A stretch of DNA of 64,000 nucleotides from Rhodothermales bacterium (GTDB lineage Bacteria; Bacteroidota; Rhodothermia; Rhodothermales; UBA10348): positions 1 to 64,000 of the forward strand of contig JANJTM010000027.1 of the NCBI GenBank assembly GCA_024711125.1, read 5' to 3'. The notes beneath the pieces were generated by a model that was given only the letters and a program-made list of their open reading frames with translations, had not been told where the DNA came from and did no database searches. Both the position numbers and the translations under genes were made by a program. Below are positions 1-8,634 of the stretch, one piece after another (positions within the stretch are counted from its first letter, which is position 1; each line of letters opens with the position of its first letter).

Positions 1-5
1 AGACC

Positions 6-1196
6 ATGGCCAAGGAGACATTCCAGCGAAACAAGCCCCACGTGAACGTGGGCACGATCGGTCACGTGGACCACGGCAAGACGACGCTGACGGCGGCGAT
101 CACGCAGGTGCTGGCGAAGCGCGTGGCGGGGAACGCGATCCGTTCGTTCGATTCGATCGACAACGCACCCGAGGAGCGCGAGCGCGGCATCACGATCGCG
201 ACGGCGCACGTGGAGTACGAGACGGAGTCGCGTCACTACGCGCACGTCGACTGCCCGGGACACGCGGACTACGTGAAGAACATGGTGACGGGCGCGGCGC
301 AGATGGACGGTGCGATCCTGGTGGTGGCGGCGACCGACGGTCCGATGCCGCAGACGCGGGAGCACATCCTGCTGGCGCGCCAGGTGGGTGTTCCGTACAT
401 CGTGGTGTTCATGAACAAGGTGGACCTGGTCGACGACTCGGAGCTGCTCGAGCTGGTGGAGATGGAGGTACGGGAGCTGCTGTCGACGTACGAGTTTCCG
501 GGCGACGACATCCCGGTGATCCAGGGTTCGGCCCTCGGCGCGATGAACGGCGAGGCGCAGTGGGAAGACAAGGTGATGGAGCTGATGGCGGCGGTGGATG
601 CGTACATCCCGACGCCGGAGCGTGACCGGGAGAAGCCGTTCTTGATGCCGATCGAGGACGTGTTCTCGATCACGGGTCGTGGCACGGTGGTGACGGGCCG
701 AATCGAGCGTGGGGTGGTGAAGGTGGGTGAGACGGTCGACATCATCGGGATGCAGGAGGAGAAGCAGACGACGACCGTGACGGGAGTGGAGATGTTCCGG
801 AAGCTGCTCGACCAGGGGGAGGCCGGCGACAACGTGGGTCTTCTGCTGCGCGGCACGAAGAAGGAAGACGTCGAGCGCGGCATGGTGGTGATCAAGCCGG
901 GCTCGGTGACGCCGCACAAGGAGTTCGAGTGCGAGGTGTACGTGCTCTCGAAGGAGGAGGGTGGCCGTCACACGCCGTTCTTCAAGGGGTACCGTCCGCA
1001 GTTCTACTTCCGCACGACCGACGTGACGGGGGACATCGAGCTGCCGGCGGGCGTGGAGATGATCATGCCGGGCGACAACACGCAGTTCAAGGTGAAGCTG
1101 ATCGTTCCGATCGCGATGGAGCAGGGTCTCCGCTTCGCGATCCGCGAGGGCGGCCGCACCGTGGGCGCGGGCGTCGTGTCCAAGATCCTCGACTGA
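6..1196 (+). CDS. tuf: Elongation factor Tu
   Basis: GTPase that delivers aminoacyl-tRNA to the ribosomal A site. The 396 aa length is normal for the family. G-domain motifs are all visible: GHVDHGKT near residue 19, DCPGH and NKVD, followed by domain 2 ([13 protein letters not shown]) and domain 3. It sits just before rpsJ, the classic str/S10 junction. The start ATG lies at the window edge, so its upstream region and partners (fusA, rpsG, rpsL expected) are not visible. Synonymous codon choice differs from the ribosomal protein genes that follow: G-ending GTG, ACG and GCG dominate here, while GTC and ACC are commoner downstream. Confidence 0.99.
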   Translation: MAKETFQRNKPHVNVGTIGHVDHGKTTLTAAITQVLAKRVAGNAIRSFDSIDNAPEERERGITIATAHVEYETESRHYAHVDCPGHADYVKNMVTGAAQMDGAILVVAATDGPMPQTREHILLARQVGVPYIVVFMNKVDLVDDSELLELVEMEVRELLSTYEFPGDDIPVIQGSALGAMNGEAQWEDKVMELMAAVDAYIPTPERDREKPFLMPIEDVFSITGRGTVVTGRIERGVVKVGETVDIIGMQEEKQTTTVTGVEMFRKLLDQGEAGDNVGLLLRGTKKEDVERGMVVIKPGSVTPHKEFECEVYVLSKEEGGRHTPFFKGYRPQFYFRTTDVTGDIELPAGVEMIMPGDNTQFKVKLIVPIAMEQGLRFAIREGGRTVGAGVVSKILD

Positions 1197-1198
1197 GA

Positions 1199-1213
1199 CG
1201 GCCCGCCGGGTCG
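1199..1213 (+). promoter_or_regulatory. Small hairpin in the tuf-rpsJ gap
   Basis: CGGCCC pairs with GGGTCG (one G-U) around a GCC loop just after the tuf stop. There is no T-run, so it does not look like an efficient terminator. It is the first of a series of intercistronic hairpins through this cluster. Confidence 0.35.
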
Positions 1214-1258
1214 CATCGAAAGAGAAAAACAATCGGGCTGCACAAGCACTGAGTACCG

Positions 1259-1570
1259 ATGGCAACCAGCCAGAAGATTCGCATCAAGCTCAAGTCGTTC
1301 GATCACTCGCTGATCGACAAGAGCGCCGAGAAGATCATCAAGACGGTCCGGTCGACCGGCGCCGTGGTGAGCGGACCGATTCCGCTGCCCACCCGCAAGT
1401 CGGTCTACACGGTGCTGCGCAGTCCCCACGTGGACAAGAAGAGCCGCGAGCAGTTCGAAACGCGCAGCCACAAGCGGCTGATCGACATCCTGTCGACGAG
1501 TTCGAAGACGGTGGACGCGCTCATGAAGCTCGAGTTGCCGAGCGGCGTGGACGTCGAAATCAAGGTCTGA
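1259..1570 (+). CDS. rpsJ: 30S ribosomal protein S10
   Basis: Small-subunit head protein (NusE in transcription antitermination), 103 aa, the usual length. The loop residues around [25 protein letters not shown] are family-typical. It opens the S10 cluster, 62 nt after tuf. The bases before the ATG (gagtaccg) hold no purine-rich ribosome binding site. Unusually, the next gene is not rplC but a lipoprotein gene 22 nt downstream. Confidence 0.99.
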   Translation: MATSQKIRIKLKSFDHSLIDKSAEKIIKTVRSTGAVVSGPIPLPTRKSVYTVLRSPHVDKKSREQFETRSHKRLIDILSTSSKTVDALMKLELPSGVDVEIKV

Positions 1571-1592
1571 TCACGCTAAACCCCCAATCACC

Positions 1593-2054
1593 ATGCGCAA
1601 GCTGACCAGCATCCTGTTCCTCGCCCTGATCGCCTTCGTCGGCACGGGCTGCGATTCGAATGACGACCCGTCCGACGCGGATCTCTTCGTCGGCACCTGG
1701 GCCCTCACCGGCGTGTCGGACGCGTCGGGCGATCGCCTGGCCGACTTCGGAGCCGGTTTTTCTTCGATCACCCTCACGAACACGGCCGACGGCAACTTCA
1801 CGATCAACGTGACGCCGCGCCAGGGTCAGCCGATGGCGATCACCGGGACTTACGTCGTGGTGGAGAACGGCGAGACGATCACGCTGCGCGCGTCGGTGGG
1901 CGGCCAGACCATTCCGCTGAACTTCACCTACGACTTCACGAGCGACACCGTGGTCGCCCTGACGTCCGACACGACCACGGCGGTGCTGCTGAACAACCTG
2001 TTCGGCACGACGCTGCAGGGCCAGGTGACGATGACCGTCACCAAGGCCGGCTGA
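1593..2054 (+). CDS. Lipocalin-like lipoprotein inserted in the S10 cluster
   Basis: A 153 aa exported lipoprotein by sequence. It has basic residues at 2-3, a hydrophobic stretch at 7-16, then Cys20 in an atypical lipobox (GTGC, with Gly rather than Leu/Val at -3). Acidic residues follow the Cys (D21, D24, D25, D28, D30), like Bacteroidota lipoprotein surface-export signals. The mature part begins with a G-T-W motif (residues 34-36) and predicted beta-strands, resembling lipocalin-like domains of this phylum. No ligand can be assigned. It lies 22 nt after rpsJ and 61 nt before rplC on the same strand, so it is probably co-transcribed with ribosomal genes. Codon use is as GC-rich as its neighbours, so transfer is not obvious. 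Confidence 0.85.
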   Translation: MRKLTSILFLALIAFVGTGCDSNDDPSDADLFVGTWALTGVSDASGDRLADFGAGFSSITLTNTADGNFTINVTPRQGQPMAITGTYVVVENGETITLRASVGGQTIPLNFTYDFTSDTVVALTSDTTTAVLLNNLFGTTLQGQVTMTVTKAG

Positions 2055-2082
2055 ACCACTCCAACGGAACGCTTACCAATCC

Positions 2083-2099
2083 GGCCGCGGAAATCGGCC
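2083..2099 (+). promoter_or_regulatory. Hairpin before rplC
   Basis: GGCCG pairs with CGGCC around a 7-nt loop, ending 16 nt before the rplC ATG. Possible processing or translational-control element. The short stem could also be chance in GC-rich DNA. Confidence 0.3.
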
Positions 2100-2115
2100 A
2101 CATAGCGGGATTGCA

Positions 2116-2742
2116 ATGAGCAAGGGAATCATCGGCAGGAAGGTCGGCATGACGAGCGTCTTCGACGCCGCCGGCAACCAGATCGCCTGCACCGTCATCG
2201 AGGCGGGAGCGAACGTCGTGACCCAGGTCAAGACGGTCGAGAACGACGGCTACGAGGCCGTTCAGCTCGCCTACGGTGAGAAGAAGGAGAAGCGCACCTC
2301 GAAGGCGCTCCGCGGCCACTTCGAGCGCGCTTCGACTACGCCGAAGGCACAGCTCGTCGAGTTCCGGGACTTTCCGCTCGACGTGGAGCTGGGCTCGGAG
2401 GTGAACGTCGCCGACGTGTTCGCGGTGGGCGATCGCATCGACGTGATCGGCACCTCGAAGGGCAAGGGATTCCAGGGCGTCGTCAAGCGCCACGGTTTCG
2501 GAGGCGTCGGAATGCAGACTCACGGTCAGCACAACCGGCAGCGCGCCCCGGGCTCCATCGGAGCGTCGTCGTGGCCGTCGCGTGTCGTCAAGGGCATGCG
2601 CATGGCCGGCCAGACCGGAAACGTGCAGGTGACCGCCAAGAATCTGCGTGTCGTGAACGTGCTCGCCGATCAGAACCTCATTCTCGTCCAGGGCGCGGTG
2701 CCGGGTGCGAAGAACGGGTTCGTTGCGCTGCGCAAGAAGTAG
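2116..2742 (+). CDS. rplC: 50S ribosomal protein L3
   Basis: Early-assembly 23S rRNA-binding protein whose long loop reaches towards the peptidyl-transferase centre. It is 208 aa, normal length. The start MSKGIIGRKVGMTSVF and the loop APGSIGASSWPSRVVKGMRMAG are diagnostic. It is separated from rplD by 12 nt. The lipoprotein gene directly upstream breaks the usual rpsJ-rplC adjacency. Confidence 0.99.
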   Translation: MSKGIIGRKVGMTSVFDAAGNQIACTVIEAGANVVTQVKTVENDGYEAVQLAYGEKKEKRTSKALRGHFERASTTPKAQLVEFRDFPLDVELGSEVNVADVFAVGDRIDVIGTSKGKGFQGVVKRHGFGGVGMQTHGQHNRQRAPGSIGASSWPSRVVKGMRMAGQTGNVQVTAKNLRVVNVLADQNLILVQGAVPGAKNGFVALRKK

Positions 2743-2754
2743 GGTCCAACCACA

Positions 2755-3399
2755 ATGGAACTCAAGGTATACAGAAAGGACGGCTCGGAAGCCGGCCGCA
2801 CGGTGACCCTCGACGCCTCGGTGTTCGGGATCGAGCCCAACGACCATGCCATCTGGCTGGACGTGCGGCGCATCCAGGCGCATGCTCGGCAGGGCACGCA
2901 CAAGTCCAAGGAGCGCAGCGAAACTGCGGGCTCCACTCGCAAGCTGTACCGGCAGAAAGGCACGGGCGGTGCCCGCGCGGGTGACGCCAAGTCGCCGACG
3001 CGCCGTTCGGGCGGTACCATCTTCGGCCCGAAGCCGCACGAATACCGCCTCAAGGTCAATCGGAAGACCCAGCTCCTCGCGCGTCGCTCGGCTCTGGCCC
3101 ACAAGGCGCAGGCCGAGGCCATCCGCGTCGTCGAGGATTTCACGATCGACACCGCGTCGACCAAGTCGCTGCGCGCGATGCTCGAGGGACTCAAGGTCGC
3201 CGGTCGGTCCGTACTCGTGCTCACCGGGGCCCATGATGCGGCCACGTACCGCTCCGGGCGCAACATCGAGAAGGTGACCGTACGGTCGGCCGCGAACGCC
3301 TCGACCCTGGATCTGATCGGAGCCCAGGTCGTCGTTCTGCAGCAGGCGGCGGTGGATGTACTGGTGCAGCGCCTCGGCCAGTCGGCCGACGCCGAATGA
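2755..3399 (+). CDS. rplD: 50S ribosomal protein L4
   Basis: 23S rRNA-binding protein lining the exit tunnel. In gamma-proteobacteria it is also the S10-operon repressor; that role is not shown here. 214 aa. The tunnel loop carries RKLYRQKGTGGARAGD. The C-terminal half has the expected alternating helix/sheet (LVLTGA, LIGAQVVVLQQAAVDVL). It follows rplC after 12 nt and ends 23 nt before rplW. Confidence 0.98.
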   Translation: MELKVYRKDGSEAGRTVTLDASVFGIEPNDHAIWLDVRRIQAHARQGTHKSKERSETAGSTRKLYRQKGTGGARAGDAKSPTRRSGGTIFGPKPHEYRLKVNRKTQLLARRSALAHKAQAEAIRVVEDFTIDTASTKSLRAMLEGLKVAGRSVLVLTGAHDAATYRSGRNIEKVTVRSAANASTLDLIGAQVVVLQQAAVDVLVQRLGQSADAE

Positions 3400-3422
3400 A
3401 CCGGCCGTAGACCGAGAAGCAG

Positions 3423-3722
3423 ATGAATACCGATATCCTCATCAAGCCGCTCGTGACCGAGAAGATGACCGGGCTCATGGAGCAGGGTCACTATGCCTTC
3501 GAGGTGGCCAAGGGAGCGAACAAGGTCGAAATCCGCAAGGCCGTGGAGGCCCGGTACCCGGGCGTCAAGGTCAAGGAAGTGCGCACCATGGTCGTGCGCG
3601 GCAAGCGGCGCAGCCAGCTCACCCGTCGCGGCAAGGTGTCCGGTCGTACGGCCGGGTACAAGAAGGCCGTGGTGACGCTCGTCGCCGACAGCCAGCGCAT
3701 CGACTTTTTCGAGCAGATCTGA
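3423..3722 (+). CDS. rplW: 50S ribosomal protein L23
   Basis: Exit-tunnel rim protein that docks trigger factor and SRP. 99 aa, with the family start ILIKPLVTEKMT and the loop rich in basic residues (RGKRRSQLTRRGKVSGR). A longer reading in another frame overlaps this gene and is a shadow. Confidence 0.98.
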   Translation: MNTDILIKPLVTEKMTGLMEQGHYAFEVAKGANKVEIRKAVEARYPGVKVKEVRTMVVRGKRRSQLTRRGKVSGRTAGYKKAVVTLVADSQRIDFFEQI

Positions 3723-3743
3723 GGTAGGAGCCAAGCTCGTACC
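3723..3743 (+). promoter_or_regulatory. Hairpin between rplW and rplB
   Basis: GGTA-G-GAGC pairs with GCTC-G-TACC around a CAA loop (eight pairs and one G-G mismatch). It begins directly after the rplW stop and ends 20 nt before the rplB ATG. No T-tract follows. Confidence 0.35.
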
Positions 3744-3763
3744 CCCAGCAGTAGATAACCGTC

Positions 3764-4591
3764 ATGGCGCTCAAACAGCTCAAGCCCAATACCCCCGGAC
3801 AGCGGCAGCGCTCGGTTTCGGCATTCGACACGATCACGAAGTCGACGCCGGAGCGGAGCCTGGTCGAACCGCTGAAGCGGAAAGGCGGCCGTAACAACAA
3901 CGGTCGTGTGACCGTCCGCCATCAGGGTGGAGGCCACAAGCGGCGGTACCGCATCATCGATTTCAAGCGGGACAAGGACGGCATTCCGGCCACGGTCGCG
4001 GCTATCGAGTACGATCCGAACCGCTCGGCCCGAATCGCCCTGCTCGTGTACGCCGACGGGGAGAAGCGCTACATCATCGCCCCGAACGAGATCAAGGTCG
4101 GCATGAAGCTGCTCAGCGGCGTCGGGGCGGTTCCGGATCCCGGCAACTGCCTTCCGCTGACCCACGTGCCGCTGGGTTCGATGGTGCATGCCATCGAGAT
4201 GCGCCCCGGCAAGGGAGCGCAGATGGCCCGCTCGGCCGGAACCTACGCCCAGGTCACGGCCCGGGAGGGCGGTTTCGCCATCCTTCGCCTGCCGTCCGGC
4301 GAAACGCGCCGCGTTCCCGAGGGCTGCAAGGCCACCGTCGGCACGACGTCCAATCCCGAGCACATGAACATCGAGCTCGGCAAGGCGGGTCGCAGCCGGT
4401 GGCTCGGGATTCGTCCCAAGGTTCGCGGTGTCGCCATGAACCCGGTCGACCACCCCATGGGCGGCGGCGAAGGCAAGGCGTCGGGCGGACACCCCCGCTC
4501 GCCGTCGGGTGTGCCCGCCAAGGGCTTCAAGACCCGCAAGAAGAAGAAGGCCTCCAACAAGTTCATCGTGCGCCGCCGCGGTCAGCGGTAG
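3764..4591 (+). CDS. rplB: 50S ribosomal protein L2
   Basis: Core 23S rRNA protein close to the peptidyl-transferase centre and required for subunit joining. 275 aa. The diagnostic C-terminal motif [12 protein letters not shown] keeps the conserved His that corresponds to E. coli His229; the second His of the E. coli motif is Met here, as in many Bacteroidota. The tail is strongly basic ([12 protein letters not shown]). Confidence 0.99.
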   Translation: MALKQLKPNTPGQRQRSVSAFDTITKSTPERSLVEPLKRKGGRNNNGRVTVRHQGGGHKRRYRIIDFKRDKDGIPATVAAIEYDPNRSARIALLVYADGEKRYIIAPNEIKVGMKLLSGVGAVPDPGNCLPLTHVPLGSMVHAIEMRPGKGAQMARSAGTYAQVTAREGGFAILRLPSGETRRVPEGCKATVGTTSNPEHMNIELGKAGRSRWLGIRPKVRGVAMNPVDHPMGGGEGKASGGHPRSPSGVPAKGFKTRKKKKASNKFIVRRRGQR

Positions 4592-4605
4592 TCGTCGTAT
4601 CCCCG

Positions 4606-4616
4606 CCAGTCACTGG
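4606..4616 (+). promoter_or_regulatory. Short hairpin before rpsS
   Basis: CCAG pairs with CTGG around TCA, 7 nt before the rpsS ATG. Weak alone; listed because similar stems recur in most gaps of this cluster. Confidence 0.2.
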
Positions 4617-4623
4617 ATCAGCC

Positions 4624-4905
4624 ATGGCTCGATCGCTCAAGAAAGGCCCGTTCGTTCACTTCAAGCTGCAGCGCAAGGTGGACGACATGAACCGCTCCGG
4701 GAAGAAGAAGGTCGTCAAGACCTGGAGCCGGGCGTCCATGATCACTCCCGAATTCGTCGGTCACACGTTCGCCGTGCACAACGGCAAGCAGTTCATCCCG
4801 GTCTACGTGACCGAGATGATGGTGGGGCACCGGCTCGGCGAGTTTTCTCCGACCCGGAATTTCCGCGGCCACGCCGGAACGAAGAAGGAAAAGCGCGGCA
4901 AGTAA
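4624..4905 (+). CDS. rpsS: 30S ribosomal protein S19
   Basis: Head protein of the 30S subunit near the A-site tRNA. It is 93 aa from the ATG that gives [15 protein letters not shown], the conserved family start. The open frame extends further upstream inside rplB, but that extension is not S19-like. The C-terminal [14 protein letters not shown] motif is intact. Confidence 0.98.
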   Translation: MARSLKKGPFVHFKLQRKVDDMNRSGKKKVVKTWSRASMITPEFVGHTFAVHNGKQFIPVYVTEMMVGHRLGEFSPTRNFRGHAGTKKEKRGK

Positions 4906-4910
4906 ACCGA

Positions 4911-4927
4911 CCGGAGCCCGACTCCGG
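4911..4927 (+). promoter_or_regulatory. Hairpin between rpsS and rplV
   Basis: Perfect 6-bp stem CCGGAG/CTCCGG with a 5-nt loop, starting 6 nt after the rpsS stop and 32 nt before the rplV ATG. Confidence 0.35.
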
Positions 4928-4959
4928 CAGGCGGACCTTACGCCCGAATCAATCAGACA

Positions 4960-5331
4960 ATGGAAGCGAGAGCAGTCAGGAAGCACATCCGCAGCTCGGC
5001 CAAGAAGATGCGGCCCGTGGCCAACGTCGTTCGCGGCAAGCGAGTGCCGGATGCGCTGAGCACCCTCAACTTTCTGCCGCAGAAGGTCAACAAGATCGTG
5101 AAGCTCACGATCCTGTCGGCGGTCCACAACCTGATGGACCGGAACAAGGAGGAGCGGTTCAACGAGGGCGAGCTCATCGTGCGGGAAATCCGCGTGGACG
5201 AGGGGCCCGTTTTCAAGCGGTTCCGTCCGGCCTCGCGCGGTCGCGCCAATCCGATCCTCAAGCGCACGGCGCACCTCACGGTCGTCGTGGGCACGGCCGA
5301 CGAAGTGTCGACCACGGAATCCGAATCCTGA
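4960..5331 (+). CDS. rplV: 50S ribosomal protein L22
   Basis: 23S rRNA-binding protein whose beta-hairpin reaches into the exit tunnel ([18 protein letters not shown], near residue 85). 123 aa. A ten-residue Ser/Thr/Glu tail after the last strand is a small extension. The ATG is preceded by aatcagaca, with no ribosome binding site. Confidence 0.98.
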   Translation: MEARAVRKHIRSSAKKMRPVANVVRGKRVPDALSTLNFLPQKVNKIVKLTILSAVHNLMDRNKEERFNEGELIVREIRVDEGPVFKRFRPASRGRANPILKRTAHLTVVVGTADEVSTTESES

Positions 5332-5360
5332 CCGCTCGCGCGGTCGCCATCATCGCAGGC

Positions 5361-5376
5361 AGACGCCGGAACGTCT
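5361..5376 (+). promoter_or_regulatory. Short hairpin before rpsC
   Basis: AGACG pairs with CGTCT around a 6-nt loop, ending 7 nt before the rpsC ATG. Confidence 0.25.
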
Positions 5377-5383
5377 ACGTCTC

Positions 5384-6193
5384 ATGGGTCAGAAAACCAA
5401 TCCGATCGGGTTTCGCCTCGGGGTCATCCGCGGCTGGAACTCCAACTGGTACGCCGAAAAGGACTTCGCCGAAAAGCTCGTCGAGGACGACGAGATCCGG
5501 CAGTACCTGAACGCCCGCCTCAAGCGGGCGGGCCTCTCGAAGGTCGTCATCGAGCGTACGCCGAAGCGGGTCATCCTGACGCTGCACACCAGCCGTCCGG
5601 GTGTCGTCATCGGTCGCGGCGGCCAGGAGGTCGAGAAGCTGCGCGAGGAGATCCGCAAGCTGACCAACAAGGACATCCAGATCAACATCAACGAGATCAA
5701 GCGTCCCGAACTGGATGCCGCCCTCGTCGCCCAGAACATCGCGCAGCAGCTCGAAGGCCGCGTGTCGTTCCGGCGCGCGATGAAGCAGTCGCTTTCGGCC
5801 GCGATGCGCATGGGTGCGGAAGGCATCCGCGTCAAGGTCTCCGGTCGTCTCGGGGGTGCCGAAATGAGCCGCACCGAGCAGTATCTCGAGGGTCGGGTGC
5901 CGCTGCACACGCTGCGTGCCGACATCGACTACGCCGAGGGTACCGCGTTCACGATCTACGGCACGACCGGCGTCAAGGTCTGGATCTACCGGGGTGAAAT
6001 CCTCGGCCGTCCGGACCTGAGCCCGAACGTGCAGGCGCAGCGCCAGCAGATGCAGCAGATGGAGCCCGAGCGTCGCCGCGGCGAGCGCGACAAGAAGCGC
6101 CGCAAGCGCACATCGACGGGCGCCCGGACCGACGCGCGCGGCGGCGAGGGTCGCCCCGAAGGCCGTTCCGAGGGCAAGCGCTCCAACAATTAA
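5384..6193 (+). CDS. rpsC: 30S ribosomal protein S3
   Basis: mRNA-entry-channel protein of the 30S head. KH domain with the GRGGQEV loop near residue 72, then the S3 C-terminal domain ([13 protein letters not shown]). At 269 aa it exceeds the roughly 230 aa of E. coli. The extra C-terminal stretch (about 218 onward) is low-complexity and highly charged, with Gln then Arg/Lys/Glu/Gly, and is probably disordered RNA-binding tail. Confidence 0.98.
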   Translation: MGQKTNPIGFRLGVIRGWNSNWYAEKDFAEKLVEDDEIRQYLNARLKRAGLSKVVIERTPKRVILTLHTSRPGVVIGRGGQEVEKLREEIRKLTNKDIQININEIKRPELDAALVAQNIAQQLEGRVSFRRAMKQSLSAAMRMGAEGIRVKVSGRLGGAEMSRTEQYLEGRVPLHTLRADIDYAEGTAFTIYGTTGVKVWIYRGEILGRPDLSPNVQAQRQQMQQMEPERRRGERDKKRRKRTSTGARTDARGGEGRPEGRSEGKRSNN

Positions 6194-6208
6194 TCGACCG
6201 TCCAAGAC

Positions 6209-6220
6209 GGCCCGCGGGCC
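6209..6220 (+). promoter_or_regulatory. 12-bp palindrome before rplP
   Basis: GGCCCGCGGGCC is a perfect palindrome in the rpsC-rplP gap, 18 nt before the rplP ATG. It could fold as a short stem. Composition alone makes such a site fairly likely. Confidence 0.2.
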
Positions 6221-6238
6221 GCATAGCCAGGTACGACC

Positions 6239-6664
6239 ATGTTAATGCCGAAGCGCGTCAAGAGACGCCGCGTAATGAAGGGGAGGATCAAGGGGCTCGC
6301 GCAGCGGGGTACCCGGATCAACTTCGGCGATTTCGGAATCAAGGCGCTCGAGCCGGGTCGCATCACGAGCCGGCAGATTGAAGCCGCTCGTATCGCGATG
6401 ACGCGGCAGATGAAGCGTACCGGAAAGGTCTGGATCCGCATCTTCCCCGATAAGCCGATCACGAAGAAGCCGGCCGAAACCCGAATGGGCAAGGGCAAGG
6501 GCGCGCCGGAGTACTTCGTCGCCGTCGTCCGCCCCGGTCGCATCCTCTTCGAGGTAGGAGGAGGGGTGACCCAGGAGCTCGCAGCCGAGGCCATGGCGTT
6601 GGCGCAGCAGAAGCTTCCGATCAAGACGAAGGTGGTTACCCGCCACGACTTCACGCAGGAGTGA
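6239..6664 (+). CDS. rplP: 50S ribosomal protein L16
   Basis: A-site-side 23S rRNA protein, 141 aa. The start [11 protein letters not shown] is the family N-terminus, which favours the first of two nearby ATGs. The central [21 protein letters not shown] is diagnostic. It ends 4 nt before rpmC, the tightest spacing in the cluster, so the two are probably translationally coupled. Confidence 0.98.
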   Translation: MLMPKRVKRRRVMKGRIKGLAQRGTRINFGDFGIKALEPGRITSRQIEAARIAMTRQMKRTGKVWIRIFPDKPITKKPAETRMGKGKGAPEYFVAVVRPGRILFEVGGGVTQELAAEAMALAQQKLPIKTKVVTRHDFTQE

Positions 6665-6668
6665 CCCC

Positions 6669-6860
6669 ATGAAGGCCAAGGAAATCCGCGAGCTCACCGA
6701 CGAGGAGCTCACCCAGCGCATCAAGGACGAGCGGGAGCAGCTCGGCCACCTGACGTTCCAGCACGCGGTCGCCGAGATCGCCAACCCGATCGTGCTTCGA
6801 CAGAAGCGTCGGCTCATCGCTCGGCTGACCACCATCCAGAACCAACGCAAGCAGGCCTGA
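6669..6860 (+). CDS. rpmC: 50S ribosomal protein L29
   Basis: Small two-helix protein at the exit-tunnel rim next to L23. 63 aa, with the LTDEELTQRIKDEREQL helix and the conserved basic second helix (IVLRQKRRLIARL). It follows rplP after 4 nt and is followed by a clear hairpin before rpsQ. Confidence 0.97.
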   Translation: MKAKEIRELTDEELTQRIKDEREQLGHLTFQHAVAEIANPIVLRQKRRLIARLTTIQNQRKQA

Positions 6861-6880
6861 GGGTCGGTGTAAATCGGTAG

Positions 6881-6903
6881 TTGGTGAGGTAACGGCTCAC
6901 CAA
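6881..6903 (+). promoter_or_regulatory. Perfect 8-bp hairpin before rpsQ
   Basis: TTGGTGAG pairs perfectly with CTCACCAA around a 7-nt loop (GTAACGG), ending 13 nt before the rpsQ ATG. This stem is not simply G/C runs, so chance is less likely than for its GC-rich neighbours. No T-tract follows, so a translational or processing role is likelier than termination. Confidence 0.5.
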
Positions 6904-6916
6904 GCCGCAGCAAACC

Positions 6917-7180
6917 ATGGAACAGCAAGAAAGAAACGCCCGCAAGGAACGCGTCGGCATCGTGGTCTCGAACAAGATGGAGAAGAGCATTCTCGTCTCT
7001 CTCGAGCGCCAGGTGAAGCACCCGATCTACGGCAAGTTCATCAAGAAGACGACCAAGCTCATGGCGCACGACGAGGAGAACTCGGCGGGCGTCGGGGACA
7101 CCGTTCGCATCATGGAGACGCGTCCCCTGTCGAAGAACAAGCGCTGGCGTCTCGTGGAGATCGTCGAGCGGGCCAAGTAG
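6917..7180 (+). CDS. rpsQ: 30S ribosomal protein S17
   Basis: OB-fold 16S rRNA-binding protein, 87 aa. The [17 protein letters not shown] and [18 protein letters not shown] segments are diagnostic. The gene is preceded by an 8-bp hairpin and followed by a 55-nt gap holding another. Confidence 0.98.
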   Translation: MEQQERNARKERVGIVVSNKMEKSILVSLERQVKHPIYGKFIKKTTKLMAHDEENSAGVGDTVRIMETRPLSKNKRWRLVEIVERAK

Positions 7181-7185
7181 TTCGA

Positions 7186-7204
7186 CCGGCCGGCATCAGG
7201 CCGG
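7186..7204 (+). promoter_or_regulatory. Hairpin between rpsQ and rplN
   Basis: CCGGCC pairs with GGCCGG around a 7-nt loop just after the rpsQ stop and 31 nt before the rplN ATG. Confidence 0.3.
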
Positions 7205-7235
7205 GCCGTTCCCATCCGGACCCAGGTAAACTGTC

Positions 7236-7604
7236 ATGATTCAGCAGGAGACCAGACTCAAGGTGGCCGACAACAGCGGCGCGAAGGAGGTGCTCTGCAT
7301 CCGCGTGCTGGGAGGCAGCGGGCGCAGGTACGCCCGGGTCGGTGACACCATCGTGGTGTCGGTCAAGACCGCCATTCCGGGCGGCAACGTGAAGAAGGGG
7401 GAGGTGTCGAAGGCGGTCGTGGTTCGTACCGCGAAGGAATTCCGTCGCAAGGACGGATCCTACATCCGCTTCGACGAGAACGCGGCCGTCCTGCTCAACA
7501 ACCAGGGCGAACCCCGCGGGACCCGAATCTTCGGACCCGTCGCACGTGAACTGCGCGAGCGCCAGTTCATGCGCATCGTATCGCTCGCGCCTGAGGTTCT
7601 CTGA
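7236..7604 (+). CDS. rplN: 50S ribosomal protein L14
   Basis: Intersubunit-bridge protein, 122 aa, the standard length. [18 protein letters not shown] is the family start, and the C-terminal [18 protein letters not shown] is complete. The gap upstream holds a short stem; the ATG is preceded by taaactgtc, without a ribosome binding site. Confidence 0.99.
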   Translation: MIQQETRLKVADNSGAKEVLCIRVLGGSGRRYARVGDTIVVSVKTAIPGGNVKKGEVSKAVVVRTAKEFRRKDGSYIRFDENAAVLLNNQGEPRGTRIFGPVARELRERQFMRIVSLAPEVL

Positions 7605-7636
7605 ACCGCAGCGCAGCGAACCAAACGCACAGCACG

Positions 7637-7993
7637 ATGCCACGCAGCAGCAATCAGCAGAAGAAGCTCCATGTCCGCAAGGGCGACATGGTCCGCGTGA
7701 TCGCGGGTAACGACAACGGCAAGGAAGGCAAGGTCCTGCGCGTATTCCTGGAGAAGGAGCGCGTCATCGTGGAGGGCGTCAACCTCCGCGTGCGGCACAC
7801 CCGACCGAACCAGACCTACCCGCAGGGCGGCCGAATCCAGCAGGAGCGCGCCATCCACGCGTCCAACGTCATGCCGCTCGACGCGAACGGCAACCCTACC
7901 CGCATCGGTCGCAAGCGCATCGAGGATCCGGAGACCGGGCGGTCCCGGTGGGTCCGCGTCGCCAAGACGACGGGCGAGGAGCTCGACCGATAG
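7637..7993 (+). CDS. rplX: 50S ribosomal protein L24
   Basis: Assembly-initiator protein of the 50S subunit with a KOW motif ([23 protein letters not shown], from residue 15). 118 aa, slightly longer than E. coli L24 through its C-terminal tail. A 52-nt gap separates it from rplE. Confidence 0.98.
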   Translation: MPRSSNQQKKLHVRKGDMVRVIAGNDNGKEGKVLRVFLEKERVIVEGVNLRVRHTRPNQTYPQGGRIQQERAIHASNVMPLDANGNPTRIGRKRIEDPETGRSRWVRVAKTTGEELDR

Positions 7994-8014
7994 TCCCGCG
8001 AATCCAGGATCGCA

Positions 8015-8026
8015 CGGCGCAAGCCG
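8015..8026 (+). promoter_or_regulatory. GNRA-capped mini-hairpin before rplE
   Basis: CGGC-GCAA-GCCG: a 4-bp stem closed by a GNRA-type tetraloop, 19 nt before the rplE ATG. GNRA loops are common in functional RNA, but the stem is short. Confidence 0.25.
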
Positions 8027-8045
8027 ACAGACCTACGCTACGAAG

Positions 8046-8612
8046 ATGGACGGATACGTTCCGCGGCTCAAGACCAAGTACCAGCAGGATGTCGTTCCGC
8101 AGCTCATGAAGGAGTTCGGATACGACAACGTGATGCAGGTCCCCAGGCTGCTCAAGATCAGTGTGAACAAGGGCGTCGGCGAAGCGACGACCAACAAGAA
8201 GGTCCTCGACGATGCCGTCGAGGAACTGCGCCGCATCACGGGGCAGCAGCCCTTCGTTCGCAAGGCGCGCAAGAGCGTCTCGAACTTCAAGCTGCGGCAG
8301 GGCATGCCGGTCGGCGCCGCCGTGACGCTCCGCGGCGATCACATGTTCGAGTTCCTGGATCGACTCGTCACGCTAGCGCTTCCGCGCGTCCGCGACTTCA
8401 AGGGCGTGCCCGACAAGTCGTTCGACGGTCGGGGCAACTACTCGCTCGGAGTCAAGGAGCAGATCATTTTCCCCGAGATCGACGTCGACAAGACCGAGCG
8501 GATTTCCGGGCTGGACGTGACTTTCGTCACTTCGGCCGGCACCGACGAAGAGGCGATGGCCCTGCTCAAGGCGCTCGGAATGCCCTTCGTCCGCCGCGGC
8601 GAAGAGGCCTGA
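8046..8612 (+). CDS. rplE: 50S ribosomal protein L5
   Basis: 5S rRNA-binding protein contacting the P-site tRNA elbow. 188 aa; the [15 protein letters not shown] and [16 protein letters not shown] motifs are typical. It ends 22 nt before rpsN. Confidence 0.98.
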   Translation: MDGYVPRLKTKYQQDVVPQLMKEFGYDNVMQVPRLLKISVNKGVGEATTNKKVLDDAVEELRRITGQQPFVRKARKSVSNFKLRQGMPVGAAVTLRGDHMFEFLDRLVTLALPRVRDFKGVPDKSFDGRGNYSLGVKEQIIFPEIDVDKTERISGLDVTFVTSAGTDEEAMALLKALGMPFVRRGEEA

Positions 8613-8634
8613 ACTTCATAACGCACAACGAATC

